Notes under the pieces: generated by a model
Seen by the model: only the letters and a program-made list of their open reading frames with translations
What the model was told of the DNA's origin: nothing
Database searches by the model: none
Position numbers and translations under genes: made by a program
Origin: an uncultured Eubacteriales bacterium
GTDB taxonomy: Bacteria > Bacillota > Clostridia > Monoglobales > Monoglobaceae
Reading direction: 5' to 3'
DNA length: 17,935 bases
Assembly (NCBI GenBank): GCA_900552305.1
Contig: URZD01000018.1
Coordinates: 1 to 17,935, forward strand
Shown: piece by piece, positions 1 to 7,250 of the stretch
How the letters are laid out: each line of letters opens with the position of its first letter
Position numbering within the stretch: position 1 is the stretch's first letter

Positions 1-1848
1 GGTCAGCTGACCGCCCTCGTCATAGCCGACATATCCCGGAGGTGAACCTACAAGCCTTGACACTGCGTGTTTCTCCATATACTCCGACATATCTATACGT
101 ATGAGCGCATCCTCATCGCCGAACATTGCCTCCGCAAGAGCCTTTGAAAGCTCTGTCTTGCCGACGCCTGTCGGGCCGAGGAAGATAAACGAGCCTATCG
201 GACGTTTCGGGTCCTTCAGACCTACCCTGCCGCGGCGGATAGCCTTTGAAACCGCCGTTACCGCCTCGTCCTGACCGATAACACGTTCGTGAAGTACCTC
301 CTCCAGGCGGAGCAGACGTTCGCTTTCGCCTTCTTCAAGCGACTTGACCGGAATACCCGTCCAAGATGATACGATTTCCGCTATCTCGCCCGGCGTAACC
401 TCGACACTGCCGCCGCGGTTGGAGTTCTCCCAGCTCTCCTTTTCCTTTTTCAGGGAGTCGGAAAGCTGCTTTTCCTCGTCACGGAGCTTTGCCGCCTTTT
501 CGTATTCCTGAGCCGTTATCGCCGCCTCCTTTTCCTTGCGGACGGAGTCGATTTTGTCCTCAATCTGCTTTACGTCCGGCGGTGCGGTAAGGGTTTTAAG
601 CCGTATCCTTGACGCCGCCTCGTCGATAAGGTCTATCGCCTTGTCCGGGAGGAAACGGTCGGGTATATATCTTACCGAGAGTTTTACCGCTGCGTCGATT
701 GCCTCATCGGTAATCTTTACGCAGTGATGCGCCTCGTACTTATCGCGTATTCCTTTAAGGATTTTTACGCTTTCTTCCTGGGTCGGCTCGGCAAGAAGTA
801 TCGACTGGAATCTTCTTTCAAGAGCCGCGTCCTTCTCGATATGTTTTCTGTATTCCTCTATTGTCGTTGCGCCGATTACCTGAATCTCACCCCTTGCAAG
901 TGCCGGTTTTAAGATATTCGCCGCGTCGATTGCGCCTTCCGCCGCGCCCGCACCGATTATCGTGTGCATCTCATCGATGAACAGGATAATGTTGCCCGCC
1001 TTGCGGATTTCGTCCATTACGCCTTTAAGGCGTTCCTCAAATTCACCCCTGTATTTTGCGCCCGCTATCATCGACGACAAATCAAGCGCAATAACCTTTT
1101 TGTTTTTCAGTGTTTCGGGGACAAGTCCCTGCACTATCTTCTGTGCCAGACCTTCCGCAACGGCGGTTTTGCCGACACCCGGCTCACCGATTAAGCACGG
1201 ATTGTTTTTTGTACGGCGGCTGAGGATCTGAATAACCCTCTCTATCTCGGAGTCACGTCCGACTACGGGGTCAAGCTTCATTTCCTTTGCCATTTTAGTG
1301 AGGTCCCTGCCGTATTTGTCAAGGGTCGGCGTTTTGCCGCCGCCACCGCCCGACGGCGCGGAGCCTGTCATGTCCGGAGCCTCGCCCACGTCGCCGTATT
1401 CCGACGCCCCGTTTTCGCTGATTGTGTTCAGAATATCGGTATAGACCTTTTGAATATTTATGTTAAGGTCGCTGAGTATGCGCACCGCAAGACTGTCGCT
1501 TTCGCGCAGCAGCGCAATGAGCAGATGCTCTGTTCCTATATAGCTGTGACCAAGCCGCATAGCCTCGGAGTTACTGTGCTCCAAAACGCTCTTTGTACGC
1601 GGTGTAAAGCCGATGTTTGGGTTGTTTATCGGCTGGTCCATGCCGACATAAAAATCGATTTTGTTCGTCACCTTTTCCTCTGTAAGTCCGTTCTCGGTCA
1701 GAACCCGCGCCGCAACGCCGTTACCCTCGCGGATAAGACCCAACAGCAGGTGTTCCGTTCCTATATAATTATGTCCCATTTCCATTGCGGACTGCCCCGC
1801 AAGATTTATTGCCGCTCTGGCACGTTCTGTCAGGTTTCTTCCTACCAT
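1..1848 (-). CDS. clpC: ClpC, HSP100/Clp ATPase (C-terminus cut by window edge)
   Basis: AAA+ unfoldase that feeds substrates to the ClpP protease and, in Firmicutes, degrades arginine-phosphorylated proteins marked by McsB. The 616 visible codons start with MVGRNLTERA. The order is: two Clp N-terminal repeats (about 1-145), a Gly-rich linker (about 148-172), the first AAA module with Walker A GEPGVGKT at 221-228 and Walker B ending IDE at 291-293, a UVR-type coiled segment (about 447-462) that separates ClpC from ClpA, and the second AAA module with Walker A GPTGVGKT at 558-565. Reading stops at GGQLT, so about 200 residues of a usual ~810-residue ClpC, including the ClpP-docking loop, lie outside. 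The ATG at 1848 has an AAAGGAG ribosome site 8 bases upstream. It is the fourth gene of the ctsR operon, 87 bases after mcsB. Identification is firm. Confidence 0.97.
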   Translation of the reverse strand, partial: MVGRNLTERARAAINLAGQSAMEMGHNYIGTEHLLLGLIREGNGVAARVLTENGLTEEKVTNKIDFYVGMDQPINNPNIGFTPRTKSVLEHSNSEAMRLGHSYIGTEHLLIALLRESDSLAVRILSDLNINIQKVYTDILNTISENGASEYGDVGEAPDMTGSAPSGGGGGKTPTLDKYGRDLTKMAKEMKLDPVVGRDSEIERVIQILSRRTKNNPCLIGEPGVGKTAVAEGLAQKIVQGLVPETLKNKKVIALDLSSMIAGAKYRGEFEERLKGVMDEIRKAGNIILFIDEMHTIIGAGAAEGAIDAANILKPALARGEIQVIGATTIEEYRKHIEKDAALERRFQSILLAEPTQEESVKILKGIRDKYEAHHCVKITDEAIDAAVKLSVRYIPDRFLPDKAIDLIDEAASRIRLKTLTAPPDVKQIEDKIDSVRKEKEAAITAQEYEKAAKLRDEEKQLSDSLKKEKESWENSNRGGSVEVTPGEIAEIVSSWTGIPVKSLEEGESERLLRLEEVLHERVIGQDEAVTAVSKAIRRGRVGLKDPKRPIGSFIFLGPTGVGKTELSKALAEAMFGDEDALIRIDMSEYMEKHAVSRLVGSPPGYVGYDEGGQLT

Positions 1849-1935
1849 AAAGCATTCTCCTTTCGTTTTGTGGAATGTTTTTGTATTTATTGATTAAGCT
1901 CTCGGCGACATGATTGCCGCCGCTCTGCGCGTTCT

Positions 1936-2949
1936 TTATTTCTCCGTATCTGCGCCGCCCGCAAGACCGTTTCTGAACAGCTCCGCGCGCTTTAGGTCGC
2001 GCTCGGTCGGGTCGGTGAGGTTGTATTTTTGTATCATGCTGCCCGGCAGGGTATCGTAAAGAATCTCGCTAAGACGGACAAGATTTACATTTTTAATTAT
2101 GCCCAGGTTTACGCCCCATCTTACATCCGAGAACAGATTCATTGTCTCGTTCGAGGTAAGCAGCCTTGCGTTCGTCAGCGTACCGAAGGAACGCATAACC
2201 CTGTCCTCAAGACGGAGCTTGTTTTTCTCGTAAAGTTCTTGGCTTGCGCGGCGCTCCTGCTGAATTACCTCCTCGGTAAGCTGTTTCAGCTTGTCGACGG
2301 TTTCCTGTTCGGAAACGCCCAGTGTTACCTGATTTGAAATCTGGTATATGTTACCGCTTGCGCGGCTGCCTTCGCCGTAAATTCCGCGGACTGCCATGCC
2401 CAGCTTTGACAGTGAACGTATTGTTCCGTCAATTCTTCCGCTTTCCGTAAGTGCGGGGAGGTGGAGCATTACCGACGCTCTGAGCCCCGTTCCGACATTG
2501 GTCGGACAGCAGGTAAGGTAGCCGAAACGCTCGTCAAATCCATATTCGACCGAGCCTTCAAGACGGTCGTCCACCTCGTTGGCGCGTGTCAGGCACTCGT
2601 CAAGGCTGAAACCCGGCGCCATTGCCTGGATGCGGACGTGATCCTCCTCGCACAGCATAACCGATATGTCGCTGCTGCCGTTTATAAGGATTCCGCACTT
2701 GCCGTGTTTTGCCGCCATGTCGGGACTGATTATGTGCTGCTCGGTAAGAGCCTGCTTTTCCGCGTCCGACATTGCAAAGAGGTCAATGTATTTGAGGTCG
2801 GGGAGCGCGCCGCGGCAGAGGTCAATGACCTTTTCCCTGTCCGCGTCCTTCATTCCTTCCCCAAACGGAATACCTTTTATATTACGCGCAAGACGTACCC
2901 TTGACGAGAGTACGACATCGCCCGAATTACCAAATTCTGTGTACCACAT
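1936..2949 (-). CDS. mcsB: McsB protein-arginine kinase
   Basis: Phosphagen-kinase-fold enzyme that phosphorylates arginine side chains, marking CtsR and damaged proteins for ClpC-ClpP. It has 337 residues, slightly shorter than the ~360 of Bacillus. Visible motifs are SSRVRLARN (15-23), a CEEDHVRIQ active-site stretch (about 100-108), the guanidino-kinase signature CPTNVGTG (148-155), GIYGEGS...GNIYQISNQ (about 189-207) and the C-terminal RDLKRA (317-322), which fits the RDxxRA phosphoarginine-binding motif known from McsB. All key motifs are intact, so it should be active. The ATG has a GAAAGGA ribosome site 8 bases upstream. It sits between mcsA and clpC in the usual order, with a 98-base gap after mcsA. 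Confidence 0.97.
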   Translation of the reverse strand: MWYTEFGNSGDVVLSSRVRLARNIKGIPFGEGMKDADREKVIDLCRGALPDLKYIDLFAMSDAEKQALTEQHIISPDMAAKHGKCGILINGSSDISVMLCEEDHVRIQAMAPGFSLDECLTRANEVDDRLEGSVEYGFDERFGYLTCCPTNVGTGLRASVMLHLPALTESGRIDGTIRSLSKLGMAVRGIYGEGSRASGNIYQISNQVTLGVSEQETVDKLKQLTEEVIQQERRASQELYEKNKLRLEDRVMRSFGTLTNARLLTSNETMNLFSDVRWGVNLGIIKNVNLVRLSEILYDTLPGSMIQKYNLTDPTERDLKRAELFRNGLAGGADTEK

Positions 2950-3047
2950 ATAATCAATCCTTTCTTTATGTTTCCCGTAAGTCGAGCCGCCGCACGGCGG
3001 CTTTATCGGTTTTGCTTTCGTTTGTCCTTTTTGCGGTCCGGACTTTT

Positions 3048-3560
3048 TTACATCTCCTGCTTTTTAAGGTCGTTAATTTTATCCCTGAGTACCGCCGCCT
3101 GTTCAAAGTTCTGATCCATTACCGCACGGTTAAGCTCCGAGCTGAGCTTGTCGATTTCGCTTTCCTTGCGGAGCGCCTTGCCGCTGCGGAGCGGGATTTT
3201 ACCGCTGTGGCGGTTGCTGCCGTGAATCTGTTTCAGCGGGTGCATAAGGAAATCCTTGAATGTGCTGTAACATTCCGAGCAACCGAGTTTGCCGCGGTTT
3301 GTTATGTCGTCCAGCGTGCTTCCGCATACCGGGCAGGTCTTTGCGTCACTTTGCTGCGGCATTCCGATACCCAACTGCGGCATACCGAAAAATCCGCTGA
3401 AGAAGTTGTCAAACTCCTTGTCAAAGCCTGTCTGGAAGTTTATAAAATCCTGGTTTTCCGCTGCGCACTTTTCGCACAGATACTGCTCTGTCTTGACGCC
3501 GTTCACTATTTTTGTTATATGTGTGTTTGCTTCGTTTTTATTACATTTTTGACATTTCAT
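3048..3560 (-). CDS. mcsA: McsA, zinc-finger activator of McsB
   Basis: Adaptor that binds and activates the McsB kinase and helps control CtsR. The 170-residue protein begins MKCQKCNKNEA. Two four-cysteine zinc modules are visible: Cys3/6 with Cys29/32, and Cys76/79 with Cys94/97. A Phe/Gly-rich linker lies between them, and a C-terminal UVR motif (about 136-168, containing FEQAAVLRDKI) resembles that of ClpC and UvrB. An ATG five codons upstream (3575) is in frame but overlaps the GGAGG ribosome site that lies 8 bases before the ATG at 3560, so the shorter start is chosen. It follows ctsR by 23 bases, in the standard class III heat-shock order. Confidence 0.95.
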   Translation of the reverse strand: MKCQKCNKNEANTHITKIVNGVKTEQYLCEKCAAENQDFINFQTGFDKEFDNFFSGFFGMPQLGIGMPQQSDAKTCPVCGSTLDDITNRGKLGCSECYSTFKDFLMHPLKQIHGSNRHSGKIPLRSGKALRKESEIDKLSSELNRAVMDQNFEQAAVLRDKINDLKKQEM

Positions 3561-3583
3561 AATTGATTCCTCCAATCAATTCT

Positions 3584-4027
3584 TTAAATTAGGTTTACAA
3601 GAATGTTTTTGAATATTTTTGCTCTTAGAATATCCTTCTCGGGCTGCTTGATTGCCAGCGAGTTATCGCTGAGCGCCGCCAGTATGATTTTTGCCTCCTT
3701 ATGAGTAATCAAACCGTAGGAGTACAAATCCTTTATAATTGCTTTGGAATCATCGGCGGAAATATAGTCGCCGACCGAGTTCACCGCGTGCATCACAAGT
3801 CCGCCGTCCTTTGGCGCCGTCCTCGTTATCCTGATGTATCCGCCGCCGCCCCTGCGCGATTCGACAATGTAGCCGCGCTCCGGCGAAAACCTTGTCGATA
3901 TTACGTAGTTAATCTGCGACGGTACACAGTTGAACCTGTTCGCCAGCTCGTTCCGCTGCAGCTCAACCTCCGCGCTGTCCTCAAGCATATCCTTGATGAA
4001 TTCCTCGATAACATTACTTAGCTTCAT
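3584..4027 (-). CDS. ctsR: CtsR, class III stress-gene repressor
   Basis: Dimeric winged-helix repressor of clp genes; it senses heat through a glycine-rich loop and is inactivated and degraded with the help of McsA, McsB and ClpC. The 147-residue protein has the N-terminal helix-turn-helix (about 24-50) and the signature wing RRGGGGYIRI at 58-67, including the DNA-contacting Arg and the Gly4 thermosensor. A C-terminal dimerisation domain covers about 75-147. The ATG at 4027 has an AAGGTGG site 7 bases upstream. It is the first gene of the operon and almost certainly autoregulated through the operator at 4064-4080. Confidence 0.97.
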   Translation of the reverse strand: MKLSNVIEEFIKDMLEDSAEVELQRNELANRFNCVPSQINYVISTRFSPERGYIVESRRGGGGYIRITRTAPKDGGLVMHAVNSVGDYISADDSKAIIKDLYSYGLITHKEAKIILAALSDNSLAIKQPEKDILRAKIFKNILVNLI

Positions 4028-4063
4028 TTGATTTCCACCTTCTTGGTTTTTATCTTTTCTGAC

Positions 4064-4080
4064 TTTGACTTTCTTTGACC
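4064..4080 (-). promoter_or_regulatory. CtsR operator
   Basis: On the minus strand this reads GGTCAAA-GAA-AGTCAAA, an exact match to the known CtsR direct-repeat consensus RGTCAAA-NAN-RGTCAAA. A further GTCA follows at once, giving a partial third half-site. It lies just downstream of the -10 box, over the expected transcription start, where bound CtsR would block initiation. It is 37 bases before the ctsR start codon. Confidence 0.95.
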
Positions 4081-4089
4081 TTTAACTGT

Positions 4090-4116
4090 ATTATAGCACA
4101 CTTTTTTATTTGTCAA
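4090..4116 (-). promoter_or_regulatory. ctsR operon promoter
   Basis: On the minus strand, TTGACA (4111-4116) and TATAAT (4090-4095) are both perfect sigma-A hexamers, separated by a short 15-base spacer. TGC directly before the -10 makes it an extended -10 element, which could compensate for the short spacing. The A/T-rich tract upstream (about 4117-4163) may act as an UP element. It also contains an imperfect inverted repeat, with arms GGGTTTTTTGAAAAA and TTTTTCAAACCC. Confidence 0.85.
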
Positions 4117-4243
4117 GGGTTTTTTGAAAAAAATTTTAAAAATTTTTAGAATTTTTCAAACCCGCTCTGCGCGGCGGAAAGCGCGGCTTTTTAAGCGCAT
4201 TTTTCACACGTGCGGAGTATATTTTGCAAAATTTTTTTCGCTT

Positions 4244-4272
4244 TTGAAAATCAGATTTTGTCGTGGTATAAT
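4244..4272 (+). promoter_or_regulatory. Orphan plus-strand promoter
   Basis: TTGAAA (4244-4249), a 17-base spacer and TATAAT (4267-4272), with TGG forming an extended -10. No gene lies downstream on this strand before the 3' end of the convergent rubrerythrin. The only products visible are a pair of hairpins and a four-codon ORF, so it may drive a small or antisense RNA. It could also be a chance match in an A/T-rich spacer. Confidence 0.4.
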
Positions 4273-4323
4273 TATCGGTATATATTTATAGAGAGGGAAA
4301 AATATTATAATCTTTCCAAATGC

Positions 4324-4356
4324 TCGGCGGGTAAGGTTGATAGCCTTACCCGCCGA
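4324..4356. repeat. Perfect 13-bp inverted repeat (hairpin)
   Basis: Arms TCGGCGGGTAAGG (4324-4336) and CCTTACCCGCCGA (4344-4356) are exact complements around a 7-base loop. Neither strand has a clean run of T after the stem, so it is not a textbook intrinsic terminator, though it could stabilise or end the rubrerythrin mRNA whose stop codon is 52 bases away. On the plus strand it lies about 50 bases after the orphan promoter. Apart from these items and the ctsR control region, I see nothing in 4028-4408. Confidence 0.75.
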
Positions 4357-4408
4357 AAACAAAAATATTATACTTTTACAAATGTTTAACACGCAAAGCT
4401 GCCGCGGC

Positions 4409-4999
4409 TTATGACATGGGCGCAAGCGCAAAACGGATAAACCAGCCGCGGTTATGCCCGCACACGGGACAGGCCTCGGGAGCCGCTTTGCCTTCAATCA
4501 CATGACCGCAGTTCAGGCACATCCATGTGCAGTCAACATCGGATACAAACAAACGCCCTTCCTCCAGCATCTCGGCAAATTTTGCGAAACGCTCCGCGTG
4601 AGTTTTCTCAATTTCCGCAATGTTTTCAAACGTCAGTCCGATTTTGTCAAAGCCTTCGCGCCGTGCGGTCTCCGCAAACGCTTTGTATACATCATTGTAT
4701 TCTTCAAGCTCGTTATGCTGCGCCATGCGCAGCAGCTTTGCCGCTGAGCTGTCTATATCCGTCGGATATGAGCCGTCTATACGGATGCTCTCGCCCGCCG
4801 CCTCGCCGAGAAGGCCGTAAAACACCTCCGCGTGTTCCTTTTCCTGCTCCGCGGTGAACTTAAACACCGCGCTCACAACGTGCAGCTTTTCCTTTTCTGC
4901 CGCGTTCGCGGCAAAGGTATAGCGGTTTCGTGCCTGGCTCTCGCCCGCGAATGCACGCATAAGATTGATTTTTGTTTCACTTGACTTGAAATCTGCCAT
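4409..4999 (-). CDS. Rubrerythrin (diiron peroxidase)
   Basis: Reduces hydrogen peroxide in the cytoplasm of anaerobes, using electrons passed through its rubredoxin domain. The 196-residue protein has an N-terminal ferritin-like four-helix domain with the diiron Glu/His pattern (Glu20, ExxH at 53-56, Glu97/Glu100, ExxH at 131-134). A C-terminal rubredoxin-like domain has CxxC at 161-164 and 177-180. Length and domain order fit classical rubrerythrin. The ATG is preceded by TTGGAGG with 7-base spacing. A TATAAT (5031-5036, minus strand) could be its -10, but no good -35 is seen. It is a single gene divergent from ftsH. PerR control is common for this family, but only part of a PerR-like half-site is visible. 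Confidence 0.95.
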   Translation of the reverse strand: MADFKSSETKINLMRAFAGESQARNRYTFAANAAEKEKLHVVSAVFKFTAEQEKEHAEVFYGLLGEAAGESIRIDGSYPTDIDSSAAKLLRMAQHNELEEYNDVYKAFAETARREGFDKIGLTFENIAEIEKTHAERFAKFAEMLEEGRLFVSDVDCTWMCLNCGHVIEGKAAPEACPVCGHNRGWFIRFALAPMS

Positions 5000-5082
5000 T
5001 TAAGTACCTCCAAAAAATTTTTATATGCTTATTATAATCAATCCGCGTGCAAACTATTCCGCAAAAAACTTTGTATAAATAC

Positions 5083-5111
5083 TTGATATATTCGAAAAAC
5101 TGTGGTAGAAT
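5083..5111 (+). promoter_or_regulatory. ftsH operon promoter
   Basis: TTGATA (5083-5088), a 17-base spacer and TAGAAT (5106-5111), with TGG giving an extended -10. It lies 44 bases before the ftsH start and 23 bases before the leader ORF, on the strand of the ftsH operon. No heat-shock operator (CtsR or CIRCE type) is seen near it. Confidence 0.7.
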
Positions 5112-5133
5112 GTATTAAACTTGGGGGAGAATT

Positions 5134-5154
5134 ATGCGAAAGGCAGTGATATAA
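5134..5154 (+). CDS. Six-codon leader ORF upstream of ftsH
   Basis: ATG CGA AAG GCA GTG ATA TAA encodes MRKAVI. It has the strongest ribosome site in the leader (GGGGGAG, about 5 bases before its ATG), and its stop codon directly abuts the ftsH ATG. ftsH itself has only a weaker AAAGG inside this mini-ORF, 11 bases before its start. The arrangement suggests that ribosomes terminating here re-initiate on ftsH. It may instead be a chance ORF. Confidence 0.4.
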   Translation: MRKAVI

Positions 5155-7245
5155 ATGGAGGAACACAATCCAAAAAGACCAACCTTTTATTATTGGATAG
5201 TCGCACTTGTGATAATTGTTCTGCTTAACTCGTTTCTTTTTCCGATGCTCACATCGAGCAACGTCAAGGAGGTAAGCTACAACACCTTTTTAAACGAGCT
5301 TGAAAAAAAGAACATTGACAAGGTACAGGTGAACGAAAACGAGATTTTCTATTCCCTGACCGATGACGGCGATGAGAAGCAGCAGAAGAACACCGCAAAC
5401 AATTTTCTGACCGACTTTGGCGGCGGAAAAACCGTATATCTGACCGTTAAAATGGAGGACCCGCAGCTTGTTGACAGACTATATGGCGCCGGCGCAACTT
5501 TTGAGCGCGTTGCGCCGAAGGAAATGAGTCCTTTGACAATGCTTGTCATCAGCTATGTACTGCCGATACTGATATTTTTCCTCATTTGGCGCGTCATGAT
5601 GCGGCAAATGGCAAAGGGCGGCGGCAACGTCATGTCGTTCGGCAAATCCAACGCAAAAATCTATGTCAAGGCTAAAACCGGAAAAACCTTTGCCGATGTT
5701 GCGGGACAGGAAGAAGCAAAGGAATCGCTTACCGAAATAGTCGATTTTCTCCACAACCCGCAAAAGTACGCGGTAATCGGTGCGAACCTGCCGAAGGGCG
5801 CTCTGCTTGTAGGTCCTCCGGGAACGGGTAAAACCCTGCTTGCGCAGGCGGTTGCGGGCGAGGCTAACGTGCCGTTTTTCTCGATGTCCGGCTCGGAATT
5901 TGTCGAAATGTTTGTCGGTATGGGAGCGGCAAAGGTGCGCGACCTCTTTAAACAGGCGAACGAAAAGGCTCCGTGTATAGTGTTTATTGACGAAATCGAT
6001 ACAATCGGCAAAAAGCGTGACGGTCAGGGTTTTTCGGGCAACGATGAGCGCGAGCAGACTCTGAATCAGCTGCTGACCGAGATGGACGGCTTTGACGGCA
6101 AGCGCGGCGTGGTAATTCTTGCCGCAACCAACCGCCCGGAAACTCTTGACAAGGCGTTGCTGCGCCCGGGCAGATTCGACAGACGAATCCCGGTTGAGCT
6201 GCCCGACCTTCACGGCAGAGAAGCAATTCTTGAGGTTCATGCAAAAAATGTCAAAATGGAGAACAATATCGACTTTTCACAGATTGCAAGGGCAACCGCC
6301 GGCGCGTCCGGCGCAGAGCTGGCAAATATAATAAACGAGGCGGCGCTCCGCGCGGTGCGCTGCGGCAGAGATAAGGTTGCGCAGCAGGATTTGGAGGAAA
6401 GCGTTGACGTTATCCTCGCCGGCTACAAGCGTAAAGGCATGGTTGTTTCAAAACATGAAAGGGAGGTTATCGCGTACCATGAAGTAGGTCACGCTCTTGT
6501 TGCCGCGCTCCAGAAAAACAGCGCCCCCGTACACAAAATCACGATTATACCGAGAACCTCCGGCGCGCTCGGCTACACCATGCAGCTTGACGAGGACGAG
6601 AAGTTCCTCATGACGCGCGAGGAGGCGTTTAACAAAATAGTAACGCTGACCGGCGGCAGAGCTGCGGAGAAAATCATCTTTGATTCGATTACAACAGGCG
6701 CGTCAAACGATATAGAGCAAGCGACACGGCTTGCCCGCGCCATGATTGCAAGATACGGAATGAGCGACGAGTTCGGCATGGTCGCGCTCGAAACGGTGAC
6801 AAACAAGTATCTTAGCGGCGACACATCGCTTGCCTGCTCGGAGGAAACAAGCGCGAAGGTTGACGGCGCAGTTGTGGAGCTTGTCAAAAAGGCATACGCC
6901 GCAGCGGAAAAAATTCTTTCGGAGAATACCGGCGCAATGCACCGTATCGCGGCTTATCTGATAGAGAAGGAAACCATAAGCGGCGAGGAGTTTATGTCGA
7001 TTTTAAACGAGGTCAGAGCCGAAAACGGCGCGGACAATGTGAACGGCGCGGACGGCGCATATAGCACAGACAGCACGAACAGTGCAGACGGTGCGAACAG
7101 CTCGGACGGCAAAAACGGCACAGACGGTGCAAACAATACAAGCAACCCGTCCGCACAGACCGCCGGTAATTCCGAAAACACGCAAAACGCAAGTGATACA
7201 GGCTCCGCGAAACACGCGGACGGCTTAGACGGCAAGGAGGTATAA
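5155..7245 (+). CDS. ftsH: FtsH, membrane-anchored ATP-dependent zinc metalloprotease
   Basis: AAA+ protease that degrades membrane and short-lived cytosolic proteins as a hexamer. The 696 residues show TM1 (about 11-32), an extracytoplasmic domain (about 33-126), TM2 (about 127-147), Walker A GPPGTGKT (220-227), Walker B ending FIDEID (277-282), a second-region-of-homology Arg in LLRPGRFDR (about 335-343), the zinc-binding HEVGH (442-446) and the third-ligand region GASNDIEQAT with Asp519. All catalytic residues are present. The conserved part ends near residue 620. It is followed by an unusual Asn/Gly/Ala/Asp/Ser-rich, degenerate-repeat tail of about 74 residues. It is first in an operon with two membrane-protein genes; the next gene starts 5 bases after its stop. 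Confidence 0.97.
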   Translation: MEEHNPKRPTFYYWIVALVIIVLLNSFLFPMLTSSNVKEVSYNTFLNELEKKNIDKVQVNENEIFYSLTDDGDEKQQKNTANNFLTDFGGGKTVYLTVKMEDPQLVDRLYGAGATFERVAPKEMSPLTMLVISYVLPILIFFLIWRVMMRQMAKGGGNVMSFGKSNAKIYVKAKTGKTFADVAGQEEAKESLTEIVDFLHNPQKYAVIGANLPKGALLVGPPGTGKTLLAQAVAGEANVPFFSMSGSEFVEMFVGMGAAKVRDLFKQANEKAPCIVFIDEIDTIGKKRDGQGFSGNDEREQTLNQLLTEMDGFDGKRGVVILAATNRPETLDKALLRPGRFDRRIPVELPDLHGREAILEVHAKNVKMENNIDFSQIARATAGASGAELANIINEAALRAVRCGRDKVAQQDLEESVDVILAGYKRKGMVVSKHEREVIAYHEVGHALVAALQKNSAPVHKITIIPRTSGALGYTMQLDEDEKFLMTREEAFNKIVTLTGGRAAEKIIFDSITTGASNDIEQATRLARAMIARYGMSDEFGMVALETVTNKYLSGDTSLACSEETSAKVDGAVVELVKKAYAAAEKILSENTGAMHRIAAYLIEKETISGEEFMSILNEVRAENGADNVNGADGAYSTDSTNSADGANSSDGKNGTDGANNTSNPSAQTAGNSENTQNASDTGSAKHADGLDGKEV
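7024..7143 (+). repeat. Degenerate tandem repeat encoding the FtsH tail
   Basis: Within the 3' end of ftsH, short units related to AAC GGC GCG GAC (Asn-Gly-Ala-Asp) recur with Ser/Thr substitutions: NGAD, NGAD, STDS, SADG, SSDG, NGTD. The frame stays open throughout, so the repeat has varied in whole codons. It gives a hydrophilic, likely disordered extension. Confidence 0.6.
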
Positions 7246-7250
7246 CCGCT

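Noticed and set aside
4204..4497. 97-codon minus-strand ORF overlapping the rubrerythrin 3' end
   Set aside because: It lies out of frame with a well-supported rubrerythrin and extends into the hairpin spacer, with no recognisable motif.
5020..5050. Possible PerR box upstream of rubrerythrin
   Set aside because: Only an ATTATAAT-like half-site, overlapping the presumed -10 TATAAT, is visible; a full TTATAAT-N-ATTATAA palindrome is absent.
5479..6240. 253-codon minus-strand ORF opposite ftsH
   Set aside because: It is antisense to the FtsH AAA domain, with Cys/His/Arg-rich shadow composition and no family resemblance.
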